A stretch of 39,628 nt of DNA, from IMG/VR virus record IMGVR_UViG_3300037296_000177, positions 1 through 39,628 of that record. One strand, given 5' to 3'. The notes beneath the pieces are model-generated. The model was not told the DNA's origin. It saw only the letters and a program-made list of their open reading frames with translations, and made no database searches. The stretch's first letter is position 1. Every line of letters begins with the position of its first letter. Source of the stretch: a virus. Made by a program: the position numbers and the translations under genes. Below, in pieces: positions 13,020-20,850 of the stretch.

Positions 13020-15635
13020 AGTGTGTTAAACCCACGGGTAACAAAAAACCAACTAATCCAACTTAGCAGCCAAGATAATGCCGCCGCTAGCCTGTTTTTT
13101 TGCTCAGAACTCGACCCCGCACAAACCAACGAAAGCGGCCAAGTAGTTACTTGGGAAGAAGGCATAAGAACAGGGCATTTTTCCTCGCCCGTTTATGGCG
13201 ATTTTGATGTAACGCTCACCGACCTTTACCAATTCGTTAAAAACTTTCACGCCGGCACCGCTGGGCAAAAAATCCTTTTCGACTACGAACACCAAAAGCA
13301 GCGCGGCCACGGTACCCCGTTTGAAGTGATTAACATGAAAGTCGAAGGCAGCCGCCTATTAGTACAGGCCCAATGGACCCCCGCCGGACGTAAAGCCGTT
13401 AAAGAACAAGGTTTTAGATACCTTAGCCTAGAATTTCACCCTAATTTTACCGACAACGAAAAACGCGGGCCGTTTGGCCCTACGGTCGTAGGCGGTGCGA
13501 TTACCATTCGCCCATTCGTTAAGCGCATGCAAGCGATCGACCCACACAAATTATCAGAATCACCCCAACAGGCCGCGCCAGTGGTCTTTTACAACCATAA
13601 AATGGAGTCCTCAAATATGAAGGATTTACAAACCCTTAAAAATTACCTCGCTGGCCTTGTTAGCGGTGGAAAATTAACTAAAGCACTTTCGGAACAATTG
13701 CTAAGCCTAGGCGTAAAGCTTTGCGAATCTGCCGGCGAAGACAAAGCCGCGATCGCGATCGCCTGCAGTGATGTACAAAGCCAAGCCGATAGCCTAGTCG
13801 TACAACTTGCAGAAGGCGCGCAAACGCTAAATATCACGCTAACCGAACCGAAACCCGTCGCAAAGCCAGCCGAAGACGCTAAAGCGTTAACGTCCGACGA
13901 TGTGGCCGGTTTAGTGGCTAAAGTATTAAGCGATCGCGATGCGGCAATCCAGGCAACACAAACCACCGCCGCGACGAATAAAGCCGCGCTAGTAAAAGCG
14001 TTGTCAGAAATTCCAGAAATTACAGACGCAGAAAAAACCCAGGCACTAAAACTTGCCGAGCCTATTTTGGCAAACGTAGTCACAGCAGAAGGCTTGGCCG
14101 GTGTGGTGAGCTTGGCTAAAAATGGCGGCGAACAACTGGTCGCAATGCGTAAATTAACCGATGGCGGTTTTGGCGGCCAGGGTATGGCGGCAGGCGGCGA
14201 AGGTGCGATCGGCGGGGCGGGCGTAGAAGTTCAAAAGATTATTGATACAAACTTAACGACCACGTCGTTAGGTCGCCAAAATAAACTGCAGCTATCAGAA
14301 AGTAACGGCCACGCCGCGATCGTCTTAGCGCAGTTTGATGCAATCCATGGCGCAACCTTAGAACAAGAACGCTTAGCGCTATCAGAAGGCACCGACCTAA
14401 GTAATACCAATTTACCGGCCGCGCTGCAGCGTACCGTAATTCGTGAAGCGCTAGCCGATACCAAGGTGCTCGATTTAGTCGCGTTCGATTACAAAGCCAG
14501 CACAGGTACGACGGTTACATTTCCGTATGAAGTGCGCGAAGGCACGCTTACAAATTACGGTATCACCGCCGAAGGCCAAGGCATGCAAGTGATCGGGGTG
14601 GGCCAGAAAATGGACTCTATGGTTCTAATCGCCCGTAAAGTCGCGATGATGCTTTCTAATGAAGTAATCCACTTCTCGAAAGCCTCGCTTATTAACTGGG
14701 ATGCAATGGCGCGCGCGATCGTTTCAAACGCCGAAGTCATGAAAGAAACCCTAGCGGCTTGGATTATGAATAGCCTAGTACGTTATGCCGATGCGTTCGA
14801 AGCGGTAGACGTCGCGGGCGAAGATATCGCCGCACAATTAGACGGCTCAAGCGGTTTAATTAAATTGGCTAAATTCCCGCTAGTGCAAGCGTTCCAGCAA
14901 GTTGATATTCAAGGCGCGGCCGTCGGCAGTGAAGAAAACCCAATCGTTTTAACTGTATCCAGTGCGGTGATTAAACCTTGGGGTCCTAAAGTTACGGCCG
15001 GCACGTATTACCGCGTCGAAGACTACACACTCGGCCTTATTCGCCTAGTAACCGAAACCGGCGCCGAAAAGAATACCACCTCGAGCAGCGCGACAATTTC
15101 GTACAGCCACGCAACCAATTGCGAAATGTTAAACGAAGACGATTACGCGTCGACCACCGATACAAAAGAGCGCCTAGATAATTTGCTCGACTCTATCGGC
15201 GATCAACGGGCATTTATGGGCGATACCCGCTTCGTAAACCTTGATTTTATGCTTTCGTCAGAAACGTTTAACAACATGCTAAGCAAAGCCAAAGGCTATG
15301 TAAAAGACGTGCGCAACGAAGACAAAAAACTGTCAGCGATCGGCGACGCCGCCGGCACCAAAGGCCTACCATTCTTTAAAACTAACCGCTATGCAGCCCT
15401 AGGTCAGCAGCGCTGTTTATTGGGAGTACGCGGCGCAATGTCGGTAATGCTAACTAAGCCTTATGGCATTGATAGCGGCCCGATTGAAGTAATGGACCCA
15501 ACAACAGGCACGCCAACAGGTCAAAAAATGTTTTATGGCGAAGAATATATCGGTTTAAAAGTGCCGAAATTATTAGCCGGTTATTACCGCACAGTTGGTT
15601 GGTATTCAGTGGCTAAGCGTAACGCAATGGGCTAA
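13017..15635 (+). CDS. Prohead protease-scaffold-major capsid fusion
   Basis: One 872-residue frame holds what are often two or three genes. Residues 1-190 match the Mu gpI-type prohead protease (FFCSELDPAQ..., WEEGIRTGHFSSPVYGDFDV, KILFDYEHQKQRGHG, GFRYLSLEFHPNFTDN). Residues 200-390 are Ala/Lys/Glu-rich and helical, like an internal scaffold. Residues 400-872 look like an HK97-fold major capsid protein (LVAFDYKASTGTTVTFPYEV, QRAFMGDTRFVNLDFML, GEEYIGLKVPKLLAGYYRTV). The first ATG follows AAGGG but lies in a hairpin. Codon 201 (ATG 13617) is in frame with GGAG nine bases upstream and could give a protease-free scaffold-capsid product. Self-cleavage to mature capsid is expected from the family but not visible. 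Confidence 0.88.
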   Translation: MSVLNPRVTKNQLIQLSSQDNAAASLFFCSELDPAQTNESGQVVTWEEGIRTGHFSSPVYGDFDVTLTDLYQFVKNFHAGTAGQKILFDYEHQKQRGHGTPFEVINMKVEGSRLLVQAQWTPAGRKAVKEQGFRYLSLEFHPNFTDNEKRGPFGPTVVGGAITIRPFVKRMQAIDPHKLSESPQQAAPVVFYNHKMESSNMKDLQTLKNYLAGLVSGGKLTKALSEQLLSLGVKLCESAGEDKAAIAIACSDVQSQADSLVVQLAEGAQTLNITLTEPKPVAKPAEDAKALTSDDVAGLVAKVLSDRDAAIQATQTTAATNKAALVKALSEIPEITDAEKTQALKLAEPILANVVTAEGLAGVVSLAKNGGEQLVAMRKLTDGGFGGQGMAAGGEGAIGGAGVEVQKIIDTNLTTTSLGRQNKLQLSESNGHAAIVLAQFDAIHGATLEQERLALSEGTDLSNTNLPAALQRTVIREALADTKVLDLVAFDYKASTGTTVTFPYEVREGTLTNYGITAEGQGMQVIGVGQKMDSMVLIARKVAMMLSNEVIHFSKASLINWDAMARAIVSNAEVMKETLAAWIMNSLVRYADAFEAVDVAGEDIAAQLDGSSGLIKLAKFPLVQAFQQVDIQGAAVGSEENPIVLTVSSAVIKPWGPKVTAGTYYRVEDYTLGLIRLVTETGAEKNTTSSSATISYSHATNCEMLNEDDYASTTDTKERLDNLLDSIGDQRAFMGDTRFVNLDFMLSSETFNNMLSKAKGYVKDVRNEDKKLSAIGDAAGTKGLPFFKTNRYAALGQQRCLLGVRGAMSVMLTKPYGIDSGPIEVMDPTTGTPTGQKMFYGEEYIGLKVPKLLAGYYRTVGWYSVAKRNAMG
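13604..13619 (+). promoter_or_regulatory. Internal ribosome-binding site and in-frame start
   Basis: GGAG at 13604-13607 lies nine bases before ATG 13617-13619, which is codon 201 of the capsid fusion and sits at the protease/scaffold boundary. This mimics the nested scaffold starts known from lambda C/Nu3 and Mu I/Z, but here the nested product would include the capsid protein. Confidence 0.65.
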
Positions 15636-15665
15636 GCGTTCGCGCTCAAACCCGTTGTTTTAAAT

Positions 15666-15693
15666 TTGGTACCGTAATCAATTACGGTACCAA
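15666..15693 (+). promoter_or_regulatory. Strong hairpin after the capsid gene
   Basis: TTGGTACCGTAAT (15666-15678) and ATTACGGTACCAA (15681-15693) are perfect inverted arms with a 2-base centre. There is no T tract after it. It probably stabilises the capsid mRNA 3' end or marks a processing point, giving more capsid than downstream products. Weak termination is possible. Confidence 0.6.
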
Positions 15694-15739
15694 TCCCCAC
15701 CCAATATTTATTTAAAATCAAAATTCTAAAAGGTGCCCC

Positions 15740-16213
15740 ATGCTAAAACCTTTTCACAATCGCAGTAAAATAATCAAAGTCATTGACGGTGTTCACATTC
15801 CACCAGGTGAAGTACGCAGCATTCCCGCGCACCTACACCCCGTGCAAACCACAACCCCAGAAATCAACTCGAACCAAACCTTAGTCGACCTACTAGAAAA
15901 ATCAGTAAAAGACATTAGCGCCAAGCTAAGCGACTTAACGAACGTCGATTTAGAAAAAATTCACGGTCTGGAATCCCTCGCCGAAAATCCGCGCAGCACG
16001 CTATTAGAAGCCATACAACGGGAGGCGATGGCCCGCGCCGAAGATCCTAAAGACGAAGAATACAAGCGCCTTAAAGAACTTACCGAAAGCCTACAGGGCA
16101 AAACCGCGGAAGAGCTCGAAGCGCTGCGCCTGGCTGAAATTGAAGGCAGTGACGACGCGGCCACTATGGCAGTAATCGACGCCGCAATCGAACTTGTAAA
16201 AGCGGGCGAATAG
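15740..16213 (+). CDS. Hypothetical virion-region protein (157 aa)
   Basis: I do not recognise the family. The ATG follows AAAGGTG. The N-terminus (IIKVIDGVHIPPGEVRSIPAH) looks like a short beta hairpin. After residue 55 the protein is almost wholly helical and highly charged, with heptad-like Leu spacing (LVDLLEKSVKDISAKLSDL; RLKELTESLQGKTAEELEAL), so a coiled coil is likely. It lies between the capsid and lysis genes. That would fit a head-tail joining, capsid-associated or packaging accessory protein, but no function is assigned. Confidence 0.7.
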   Translation: MLKPFHNRSKIIKVIDGVHIPPGEVRSIPAHLHPVQTTTPEINSNQTLVDLLEKSVKDISAKLSDLTNVDLEKIHGLESLAENPRSTLLEAIQREAMARAEDPKDEEYKRLKELTESLQGKTAEELEALRLAEIEGSDDAATMAVIDAAIELVKAGE

Positions 16214-16224
16214 GAAAAATAAAA

Positions 16225-16758
16225 ATGGATATTAGGCACTATCAAAATGCAGTGATTGACCCCGTATTACTCGCCATGGGCGGCCGATTTTACAGCCCCA
16301 ATGCGTCGATTTTATTGTGTGCAATCGCTAATCATGAAAGCGCCCGCGGTCGTTGGGTCGCCCAATTAGAAGGTGGTCCCGCCGCCGGTTTATTTCAAAT
16401 TGAGCCCGATACCGCCCGCGATATTATCCACCGCTATTTATTTCAAAAACGCCCCGACTTAAAACAGCAAATCGATATCGGTTTCTTAAGTCACTTTTCT
16501 AGCCCGGTGAACTGGCCCGCCGATACGCCAAACGCGCTAAGAAATGCGTGTTTGCGCGATCGCTTTTTAAACGTGGTATTAGCCCGCTTAAAACTCGCCA
16601 TGGATCCAAACCCGTTGCCAAAACTAACAGGCCGCCCAATCGAAGAAGCGATCGAAGCGGCTTACCACTATTACAAACGCATATACAACAGCCCAGGCGG
16701 CGACGCCGAATTACACGAATTTAGCCGCGACTTCCCGCGCGAACTATTCAAAAAATAA
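16225..16758 (+). CDS. Endolysin: lytic transglycosylase / lysozyme-like
   Basis: This enzyme would cut peptidoglycan glycan strands at lysis. The 177-residue product has a soluble lytic transglycosylase-like core: catalytic Glu38 in AIANHESARGRW, followed by GGPAAGLFQIEPDTARD (50-66), the family's GLxQ[IV] substrate-cleft motif. No signal peptide is seen, so export would need a holin. It is followed at once by two membrane proteins, forming a compact lysis cassette placed unusually between head and connector genes. The start uses AGGAAA about eight bases upstream. Confidence 0.82.
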   Translation: MDIRHYQNAVIDPVLLAMGGRFYSPNASILLCAIANHESARGRWVAQLEGGPAAGLFQIEPDTARDIIHRYLFQKRPDLKQQIDIGFLSHFSSPVNWPADTPNALRNACLRDRFLNVVLARLKLAMDPNPLPKLTGRPIEEAIEAAYHYYKRIYNSPGGDAELHEFSRDFPRELFKK

Positions 16759-16768
16759 AAGGTTAATA

Positions 16769-17218
16769 ATGATGAAAATGAAAAGCTTACTGTTAAGTAT
16801 CATTGCCGGCGCAACGTTAATCGCCTGCGCCGCGCTGCCAAGCTTTGCCAGCGACCCCGCCCCTATGGATTTTACCGTCGCGTCCGACGTGTCAGTCGAA
16901 TACCAGGAACACGCCCCCGCGGTTAGATATGAGCCCTCAATCAACGAATTAATCGATCGCGTCGTGGGTTGGGCGCCTGATTGGATTGTTGAACCTATTA
17001 AAATTTGGGCTAATTACCTAATTATTGGCTCATCGATCTTGATGCTATTTTTACGGTTATTGATTTGGGTATTGCCTACCACTATAGCCAACCGCTTTAA
17101 CTGGTTATTGGGTCCGGTTGCGACCGCTTTTCGCCAATTAACCCGAGTGTTAGACCTTATCGCAATCAACTCTAGTTCAAACACCGGCGGCCCTAATAAA
17201 AAGCGTGGCGGGGGTTAA
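16769..17218 (+). CDS. Exported membrane protein of the lysis cassette
   Basis: The 149-residue product starts with a signal sequence (MKSLLLSIIAGATLIACAAL). Two readings are possible: lipobox LIAC with Cys20 lipidated, or signal peptidase I cleavage after SFAS. A strong transmembrane segment follows at about 82-105 (YLIIGSSILMLFLRLLIWVL), and the tail is basic (NKKRGGG). Position after the endolysin and before another small membrane protein suggests a holin or a spanin partner. The topology does not match a classical holin class, so the call is open. Start ATG 16769 has AAAGG at 16759-16763. Confidence 0.65.
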   Translation: MMKMKSLLLSIIAGATLIACAALPSFASDPAPMDFTVASDVSVEYQEHAPAVRYEPSINELIDRVVGWAPDWIVEPIKIWANYLIIGSSILMLFLRLLIWVLPTTIANRFNWLLGPVATAFRQLTRVLDLIAINSSSNTGGPNKKRGGG

Positions 17219-17220
17219 TA

Positions 17221-17466
17221 ATGACCGAATCGCAACGCCATGACTGGCACAACCGAGCGGCTTTTGCGTGGGTTATTTTATGCGGTGTTGCGGCGGCTTG
17301 GGTATTTACCCTAGCCTCGGCCGTTGCGTTTAGCGGTCGCGTGGTATCGCTAGAAGTAGAGCTGCGCACCGTGCGCGAATTTGACGAGAAACAACGCCTC
17401 GAAGATAACCGCCGCTGGGCTCGCATAGAAGACAAACTCGACGACCTATTAAAAAAGGCAGGCTAA
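17221..17466 (+). CDS. Small membrane protein with coiled coil (i-spanin or holin-like)
   Basis: The 81-residue product has a hydrophilic N-terminus, one transmembrane helix at about 14-36 (AFAWVILCGVAAAWVFTLASAV) and a periplasmic-length charged helix at 43-80 (SLEVELRTVREFDEKQRLED, ARIEDKLDDLLKKAG). This N-in, C-out form matches an inner-membrane spanin, though it is short, and also some one-pass holins. The gene starts two bases after the preceding stop, so the pair is probably coupled. Together with the endolysin it completes a lysis unit. Confidence 0.68.
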   Translation: MTESQRHDWHNRAAFAWVILCGVAAAWVFTLASAVAFSGRVVSLEVELRTVREFDEKQRLEDNRRWARIEDKLDDLLKKAG

Positions 17467-17470
17467 TACC

Positions 17471-18094
17471 GTGAATTTAAATAAAACCGAAGCCCTCGAA
17501 ATCATCACCGCCGCCAATCCGCACTTTTTCGCGAGCGTCGACGACACGGTTTTAAACGTTACTAAAAATAGCGTGCTCGCCGGCGCGCTTGTCTTAATTA
17601 ATACACATAAACCATTAATAAAACGTGGGGCTTTAACGCTAAAGGGCGGCGAAACACGCTACGCCGCCCCAGGTGACGCGATCAAAATTATTGGCAGCGA
17701 CTACGGCATACACCACTTAAAACACTTTCAGCCGGGTCATGCTAGCTACCCACGCGGTATACCGAGTGCGTATTTAGATCACGACGACCAAGGCCCACAT
17801 ATACGCTTAAGTAATGCGGTACCAGGATCGACCCAGCGATTTGTTGGTACCTTATTGGGTTACGACTACCAAGCCCGTTATAAAATAGACAGTGACGATT
17901 TAAACGCCAGCAATGTGCCTCATACGCTGCAGCCCGTCATAGAAGCCGCTAGCCAGGTAGAAACCGCGCGCCGCCACATATTGGCCGCGCAATATAAAAC
18001 CGTTGGCGATGGGCATAAAAATAAAGGCGTAATCAGCCCAGAAATCGCCCACGGCTCGCTATTAAAAGCCTTCCAAGAATTAACCGTGGCATAA
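17471..18094 (+). CDS. Putative head-tail connector / neck protein
   Basis: Start GTG 17471 gives 207 residues. The N-terminal helix (NKTEALEIITAANPHFFASV) resembles the first helix of small head-completion proteins. A beta-rich middle follows (GETRYAAPGDAIKIIGSDYG; PRGIPSAYLDHDDQGPHIRL), then a C-terminal helical segment. No membrane segment or signal is present. It sits four bases before the HK97 gp10-like gene and upstream of the tail terminator and tail tube genes, where a connector is expected. Assignment is by position and style, not by a diagnostic motif. Confidence 0.6.
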   Translation: MNLNKTEALEIITAANPHFFASVDDTVLNVTKNSVLAGALVLINTHKPLIKRGALTLKGGETRYAAPGDAIKIIGSDYGIHHLKHFQPGHASYPRGIPSAYLDHDDQGPHIRLSNAVPGSTQRFVGTLLGYDYQARYKIDSDDLNASNVPHTLQPVIEAASQVETARRHILAAQYKTVGDGHKNKGVISPEIAHGSLLKAFQELTVA

Positions 18095-18097
18095 ATC

Positions 18098-18574
18098 ATG
18101 ACCGCACTAACGGTATTAAACGACGCGAATAACGTCGCTAATCGGCTAATAAAGCAAGCGCGTTTAATCCCTGTAGAACTTGATTTAAAAGCGCGTAAAA
18201 CGGCGTTATTAGTACAGCGTGACGCGCGCCGAAATGTTCCCAAAGCACACAGCGAATTAGTAAACGCCATCACCTTTGAAAAATTAAGAAACGGCGAATA
18301 TCAAATCGAAGTAGCTAAAGATTATGGGCGATCGGTTGAAGAGGGCAGCGGTCCCGGTGGCCTTGCCCCCATACAATCAATTATTGATTGGCTGCAAGTG
18401 CGAAGAATTACCCCAAACAATCCAGAAATGGAAATCGACGAACTGGCTTTTTTAATACAACGAAAAATAGCCAGCCGAGGCAGCCCCGCACAACCTTACA
18501 TGGCGCCTGCTGTGGCCGCCCGCAATACCACTTTATTAACGCTTGTTAGCCAGGGGCTAAAATATGTACGTTGA
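18098..18574 (+). CDS. HK97 gp10-like head-tail joining / tail-completion protein
   Basis: The 158-residue product fits the HK97 gp10 / Mu virion-morphogenesis type: a basic helical N-terminus (ARKTALLVQRDARRNVPKAH), a small beta region (YQIEVAKDYGRSVEEGSGPG) and the family's ending, where a RKIASRG turn precedes QPYMAPAVAARN. These proteins join the completed head to the tail. The 3' end overlaps the next gene by 11 bases, indicating coupled translation. Confidence 0.75.
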   Translation: MTALTVLNDANNVANRLIKQARLIPVELDLKARKTALLVQRDARRNVPKAHSELVNAITFEKLRNGEYQIEVAKDYGRSVEEGSGPGGLAPIQSIIDWLQVRRITPNNPEMEIDELAFLIQRKIASRGSPAQPYMAPAVAARNTTLLTLVSQGLKYVR

Positions 18575-18977
18575 ACGATTTGACGCAATGCTTGCATGGT
18601 TGGCGCTGGTTTTTCCGGCGATGGAAATAACCGGCAATCTAACCGCGATCGACAATCAAAACGCCGCCCAGTTAAAAAACGGCATCGCCACCCTAATACC
18701 CGGACCGGGGCACAGCTACGCGAAAACCTTAATCGGACAAGCCCCATTAGGTCGGCAAGTGATTAGTCTAGTCATACAAAAAAAATTCAGTGATACCACG
18801 CAAGGCGAAGATCTAACCCGTGCAGAGCTGGCCCTTATGGACGTGGTAAGAAAGTTACAAAATGATCCCAATCTACCCCCCGAGGCGAGCGGCTTAATCG
18901 TTCGCGACATTGTGAACAGCCAGCAAGCCAAGGCGCCAGACCTTGAAATAATTGCGACGTTTGAGGTACTAGACTAA
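18564..18977 (+). CDS. Tail terminator-like protein
   Basis: The 137-residue product has the size and mixed alpha/beta pattern of tail terminator proteins (lambda U / Mu gp37 type), which cap the tail tube and set its end. It begins with a helix (MLAWLALVFPAMEI), has a long middle helix (TRAELALMDVVRKLQNDPNL), and ends in a strand LEIIATFEVLD typical of the fold. Gene order (gp10-like, this, small protein, tail tube) supports it. The identification is by position and profile only. Confidence 0.65.
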   Translation: MYVERFDAMLAWLALVFPAMEITGNLTAIDNQNAAQLKNGIATLIPGPGHSYAKTLIGQAPLGRQVISLVIQKKFSDTTQGEDLTRAELALMDVVRKLQNDPNLPPEASGLIVRDIVNSQQAKAPDLEIIATFEVLD

Positions 18978-19147
18978 TGACAAAAAAACAAAACCCCGCG
19001 TTCAAAATGGGCGGTTTATATAGCCGCGACGAACACGGCATCGATACATTAATCGAACGCACAAGCGAACCCGCACCGACTGCGCGATCGTTGGCGAAAA
19101 AAGACGCCCCAAGACCCCCCCAAAAACCCGTTAAAGAAAAGGCCTAA
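18977..19147 (+). CDS. Small tail-region protein (56 aa)
   Basis: The ATG shares its first base with the stop of the preceding gene (TAATG), and the stop TAA at 19145-19147 is two bases before the tail tube ATG. The product begins MTKKQNPAFKMGGLYSRDEH and ends in a Lys/Pro-rich tail (KKDAPRPPQKPVKEKA). It is basic and probably disordered. A short gene just before the tail tube or sheath also occurs in Mu-like phages. Tight packing and coupled starts support a real gene, but the function is unknown. Confidence 0.68.
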   Translation: MTKKQNPAFKMGGLYSRDEHGIDTLIERTSEPAPTARSLAKKDAPRPPQKPVKEKA

Positions 19148-19149
19148 CC

Positions 19150-20085
19150 ATGCGCGCAAATCTAAAGGCCATAACGGCCAAAATGGAAACCATTTACGGC
19201 ACCGATGCAACGCCACAACCGGCCGATGCGCTAGTGCTAGACAAAGATACAAAAATCACCCCGCTAGAGCACGATACGGTCGATAACAGTTTGCTGCGGC
19301 CGGCAATGGGGGCCGATGCGTCTTTACAGGTTGGCGGCTACGGCGAGATTGAGTTATCGCTACCGTTCGCCGGTGCGAGTGCATTAGGGACGGCCCCCGT
19401 GTTTGATTCTATTTTGCGAGCGTGTGGTTTAAGCGCTGCAGTGTCGGCCGGGTCTTGTGTCACTTATGGCCTAATATCGTCGGGCTTTGAGTCAGCATCT
19501 TGCTATGCGTTTGAAGACGGTGACGTTACTAAGCTTAGCGGCTGCCGTGGGTCGGTTTCTTTTGAAATTAAAGCGAAAGCTAAACCAATGATCAAAGCCA
19601 AGTTAACCGGCTTGTCAGTCGGTCCTATTGCGGGATCATTGCCGGCGGTTAATCTATCACCGGCCAACGTAAAACCGATCGAATTTGCCAACAGCTCGAT
19701 GATGTTTAATGGCTCCCCGGTAATTATGGAAAGCCTCACCATCGATCTAGGCTACGACGTCAGCTATACGAACCTGGTTAATTTAGAATCCGTTGATATT
19801 GTAAACCGTTCGGTTTCGGCAAAGCTCAGCATACGCCGCCCCAAAGTATCCGAATTAGATTTGTTTGCCCTGCGCAAAAACGGCGCTATGAATACGCTGT
19901 ATTTTAAACAAGACCTAGGCGCGACGAATTATATTGAACTGTATGGTAGAAATGCCCAAATAAGCGGTTTAAGCACGGGCGAAAGCGACGGCCACGATAC
20001 GATCGATATCGATTTGCGCTTAGTCGGCGGCGCCGATGATGAATTCGAATTAAATTTTGGCGCGCTCAAGTTCGACCGAGTGTAG
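19150..20085 (+). CDS. Major tail tube protein
   Basis: The 311-residue product polymerises into the tube through which DNA passes. Features seen are a short N-terminal helix, YGTDATPQPADALVL, the beta-rich core typical of the HK97/lambda gpV fold (ITPLEHDTVDNSLLRPAMGA; ELSLPFAGASALGTAPVFDS), and an extra C-terminal domain with KVSELDLFALRKNG and IDIDLRLVGGADDEFEL. It is followed by the frameshifted tail chaperone genes and the tape measure, the canonical order of long-tailed phages. The absence of a sheath gene favours a non-contractile tail. Confidence 0.87.
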   Translation: MRANLKAITAKMETIYGTDATPQPADALVLDKDTKITPLEHDTVDNSLLRPAMGADASLQVGGYGEIELSLPFAGASALGTAPVFDSILRACGLSAAVSAGSCVTYGLISSGFESASCYAFEDGDVTKLSGCRGSVSFEIKAKAKPMIKAKLTGLSVGPIAGSLPAVNLSPANVKPIEFANSSMMFNGSPVIMESLTIDLGYDVSYTNLVNLESVDIVNRSVSAKLSIRRPKVSELDLFALRKNGAMNTLYFKQDLGATNYIELYGRNAQISGLSTGESDGHDTIDIDLRLVGGADDEFELNFGALKFDRV

Positions 20086-20114
20086 TCCCCCTTTTATTAT
20101 TTGGAGATATTTTA

Positions 20115-20477
20115 ATGGCCGCTATTAGCCTAGTTATTCAAGCAAAACCGCAGGTATGGATACCTATTAACTTACACGCCCCAATCGACGGCGCGTTTTC
20201 TAAAATACAAATAGAGCTGCTCGTTGAACTAGAATCGCGCGATAAAGTCGATGCTATTTTTGCCAAAGCGGCAAGCGCGGGTAAATCTGTAGACCAGGGC
20301 ATTTTTGAAGCGACGGTAATTAATTGGCGCGGGATCGGTAGCGATAGTGAAACCGAATTACCGTTTAATAAAGCGAACGTAAAAGCGGCGATTGCCCAGG
20401 CGTGGTTATTAGAGCCTAGCGCCCTAGCAATTATGCAAGCGCACCGCGGCATTGTTGAAGCAGAAGAAAAAAACTAA
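20115..20477 (+). CDS. Tail assembly chaperone, short (gpG-like) form
   Basis: The 120-residue product corresponds to lambda gpG in position and size. It would coat the tape measure during tail assembly and leave before tube polymerisation. It is a mixed alpha/beta protein beginning MAAISLVIQAKPQVWIPI. Its last sense codons are GAA GAA AAA AAC before TAA (20475-20477), and they contain a -1 slippery heptamer. A fraction of ribosomes should therefore continue into the 20474-20848 frame to make a 244-residue fusion (G-T type). A TTGGAG ribosome-binding site precedes the ATG. Confidence 0.88.
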   Translation: MAAISLVIQAKPQVWIPINLHAPIDGAFSKIQIELLVELESRDKVDAIFAKAASAGKSVDQGIFEATVINWRGIGSDSETELPFNKANVKAAIAQAWLLEPSALAIMQAHRGIVEAEEKN

Positions 20478-20546
20478 AACAGCTAGCGGCCTTTTTCGCC
20501 GGGCCGCCGGCTACGACCCCCGAAAGCCTGCAGCAATCGCTGCAGG
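20468..20546 (+). promoter_or_regulatory. Programmed -1 ribosomal frameshift signal
   Basis: A AAA AAC lies at 20468-20474 in the correct phase for a -1 slip. A 6-bp stem (20486-20491 with 20502-20507) begins 11 bases later, and a second 7-bp hairpin CCTGCAG-6-CTGCAGG follows at 20527-20546. The zero-frame stop is directly after the heptamer. This is the standard arrangement for tail chaperone frameshifting. Confidence 0.9.
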
Positions 20547-20848
20547 GGCTAGGCGTTAGCGCAGAACAAATAGATCACTACCTCGCACACGACAAAAAAC
20601 AAAAAGCCAAAGAACCCGCTAAAAATGTCATTTACGCCATTAACTTACCCGCGTTTGAATGGTTTGACGAAGTGCACGACTGCCTTAAATTTTTACCGCT
20701 ACCCCACGGGCCTGCAATTTGCCAAGGCTTAGATCTGGCACAAGTGGCCGCCGACCTGCAAATCAGCCCGCGCGACTATGGCAAAGACGATTACCAGCGC
20801 TTAAAGCGCCTAGGCCAATACGTGGCCAAAGAATATAACCAGGCGTAG
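20474..20848 (+). CDS. Tail assembly chaperone extension (gpT-like), reached by -1 frameshift
   Basis: This frame has no start codon of its own in a sensible place but is open for 124 codons from the slip point to TAG at 20846-20848, three bases before the tape measure ATG. After the slip the protein reads ...EEKKLKQLAAFFAGPP, then a helical region (LQQSLQGLGVSAEQIDHYL) and FEWFDEVHDCLKFLPLPHGP. The C-terminus is RLKRLGQYVAKEYNQA. By analogy with lambda, the T domain binds tail tube subunits and brings them to the chaperone-coated tape measure. Annotation without the frameshift would leave this as an unexplained 370-base gap. Confidence 0.9.
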   Translation, partial: LKQLAAFFAGPPATTPESLQQSLQGLGVSAEQIDHYLAHDKKQKAKEPAKNVIYAINLPAFEWFDEVHDCLKFLPLPHGPAICQGLDLAQVAADLQISPRDYGKDDYQRLKRLGQYVAKEYNQA

Positions 20849-20850
20849 CC

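Noticed and set aside
13643-14083. 146-codon - strand frame inside the capsid gene
   Set aside because: It is a shadow caused by the Ala-rich scaffold segment; there is no start signal and the + strand reading is strongly supported.
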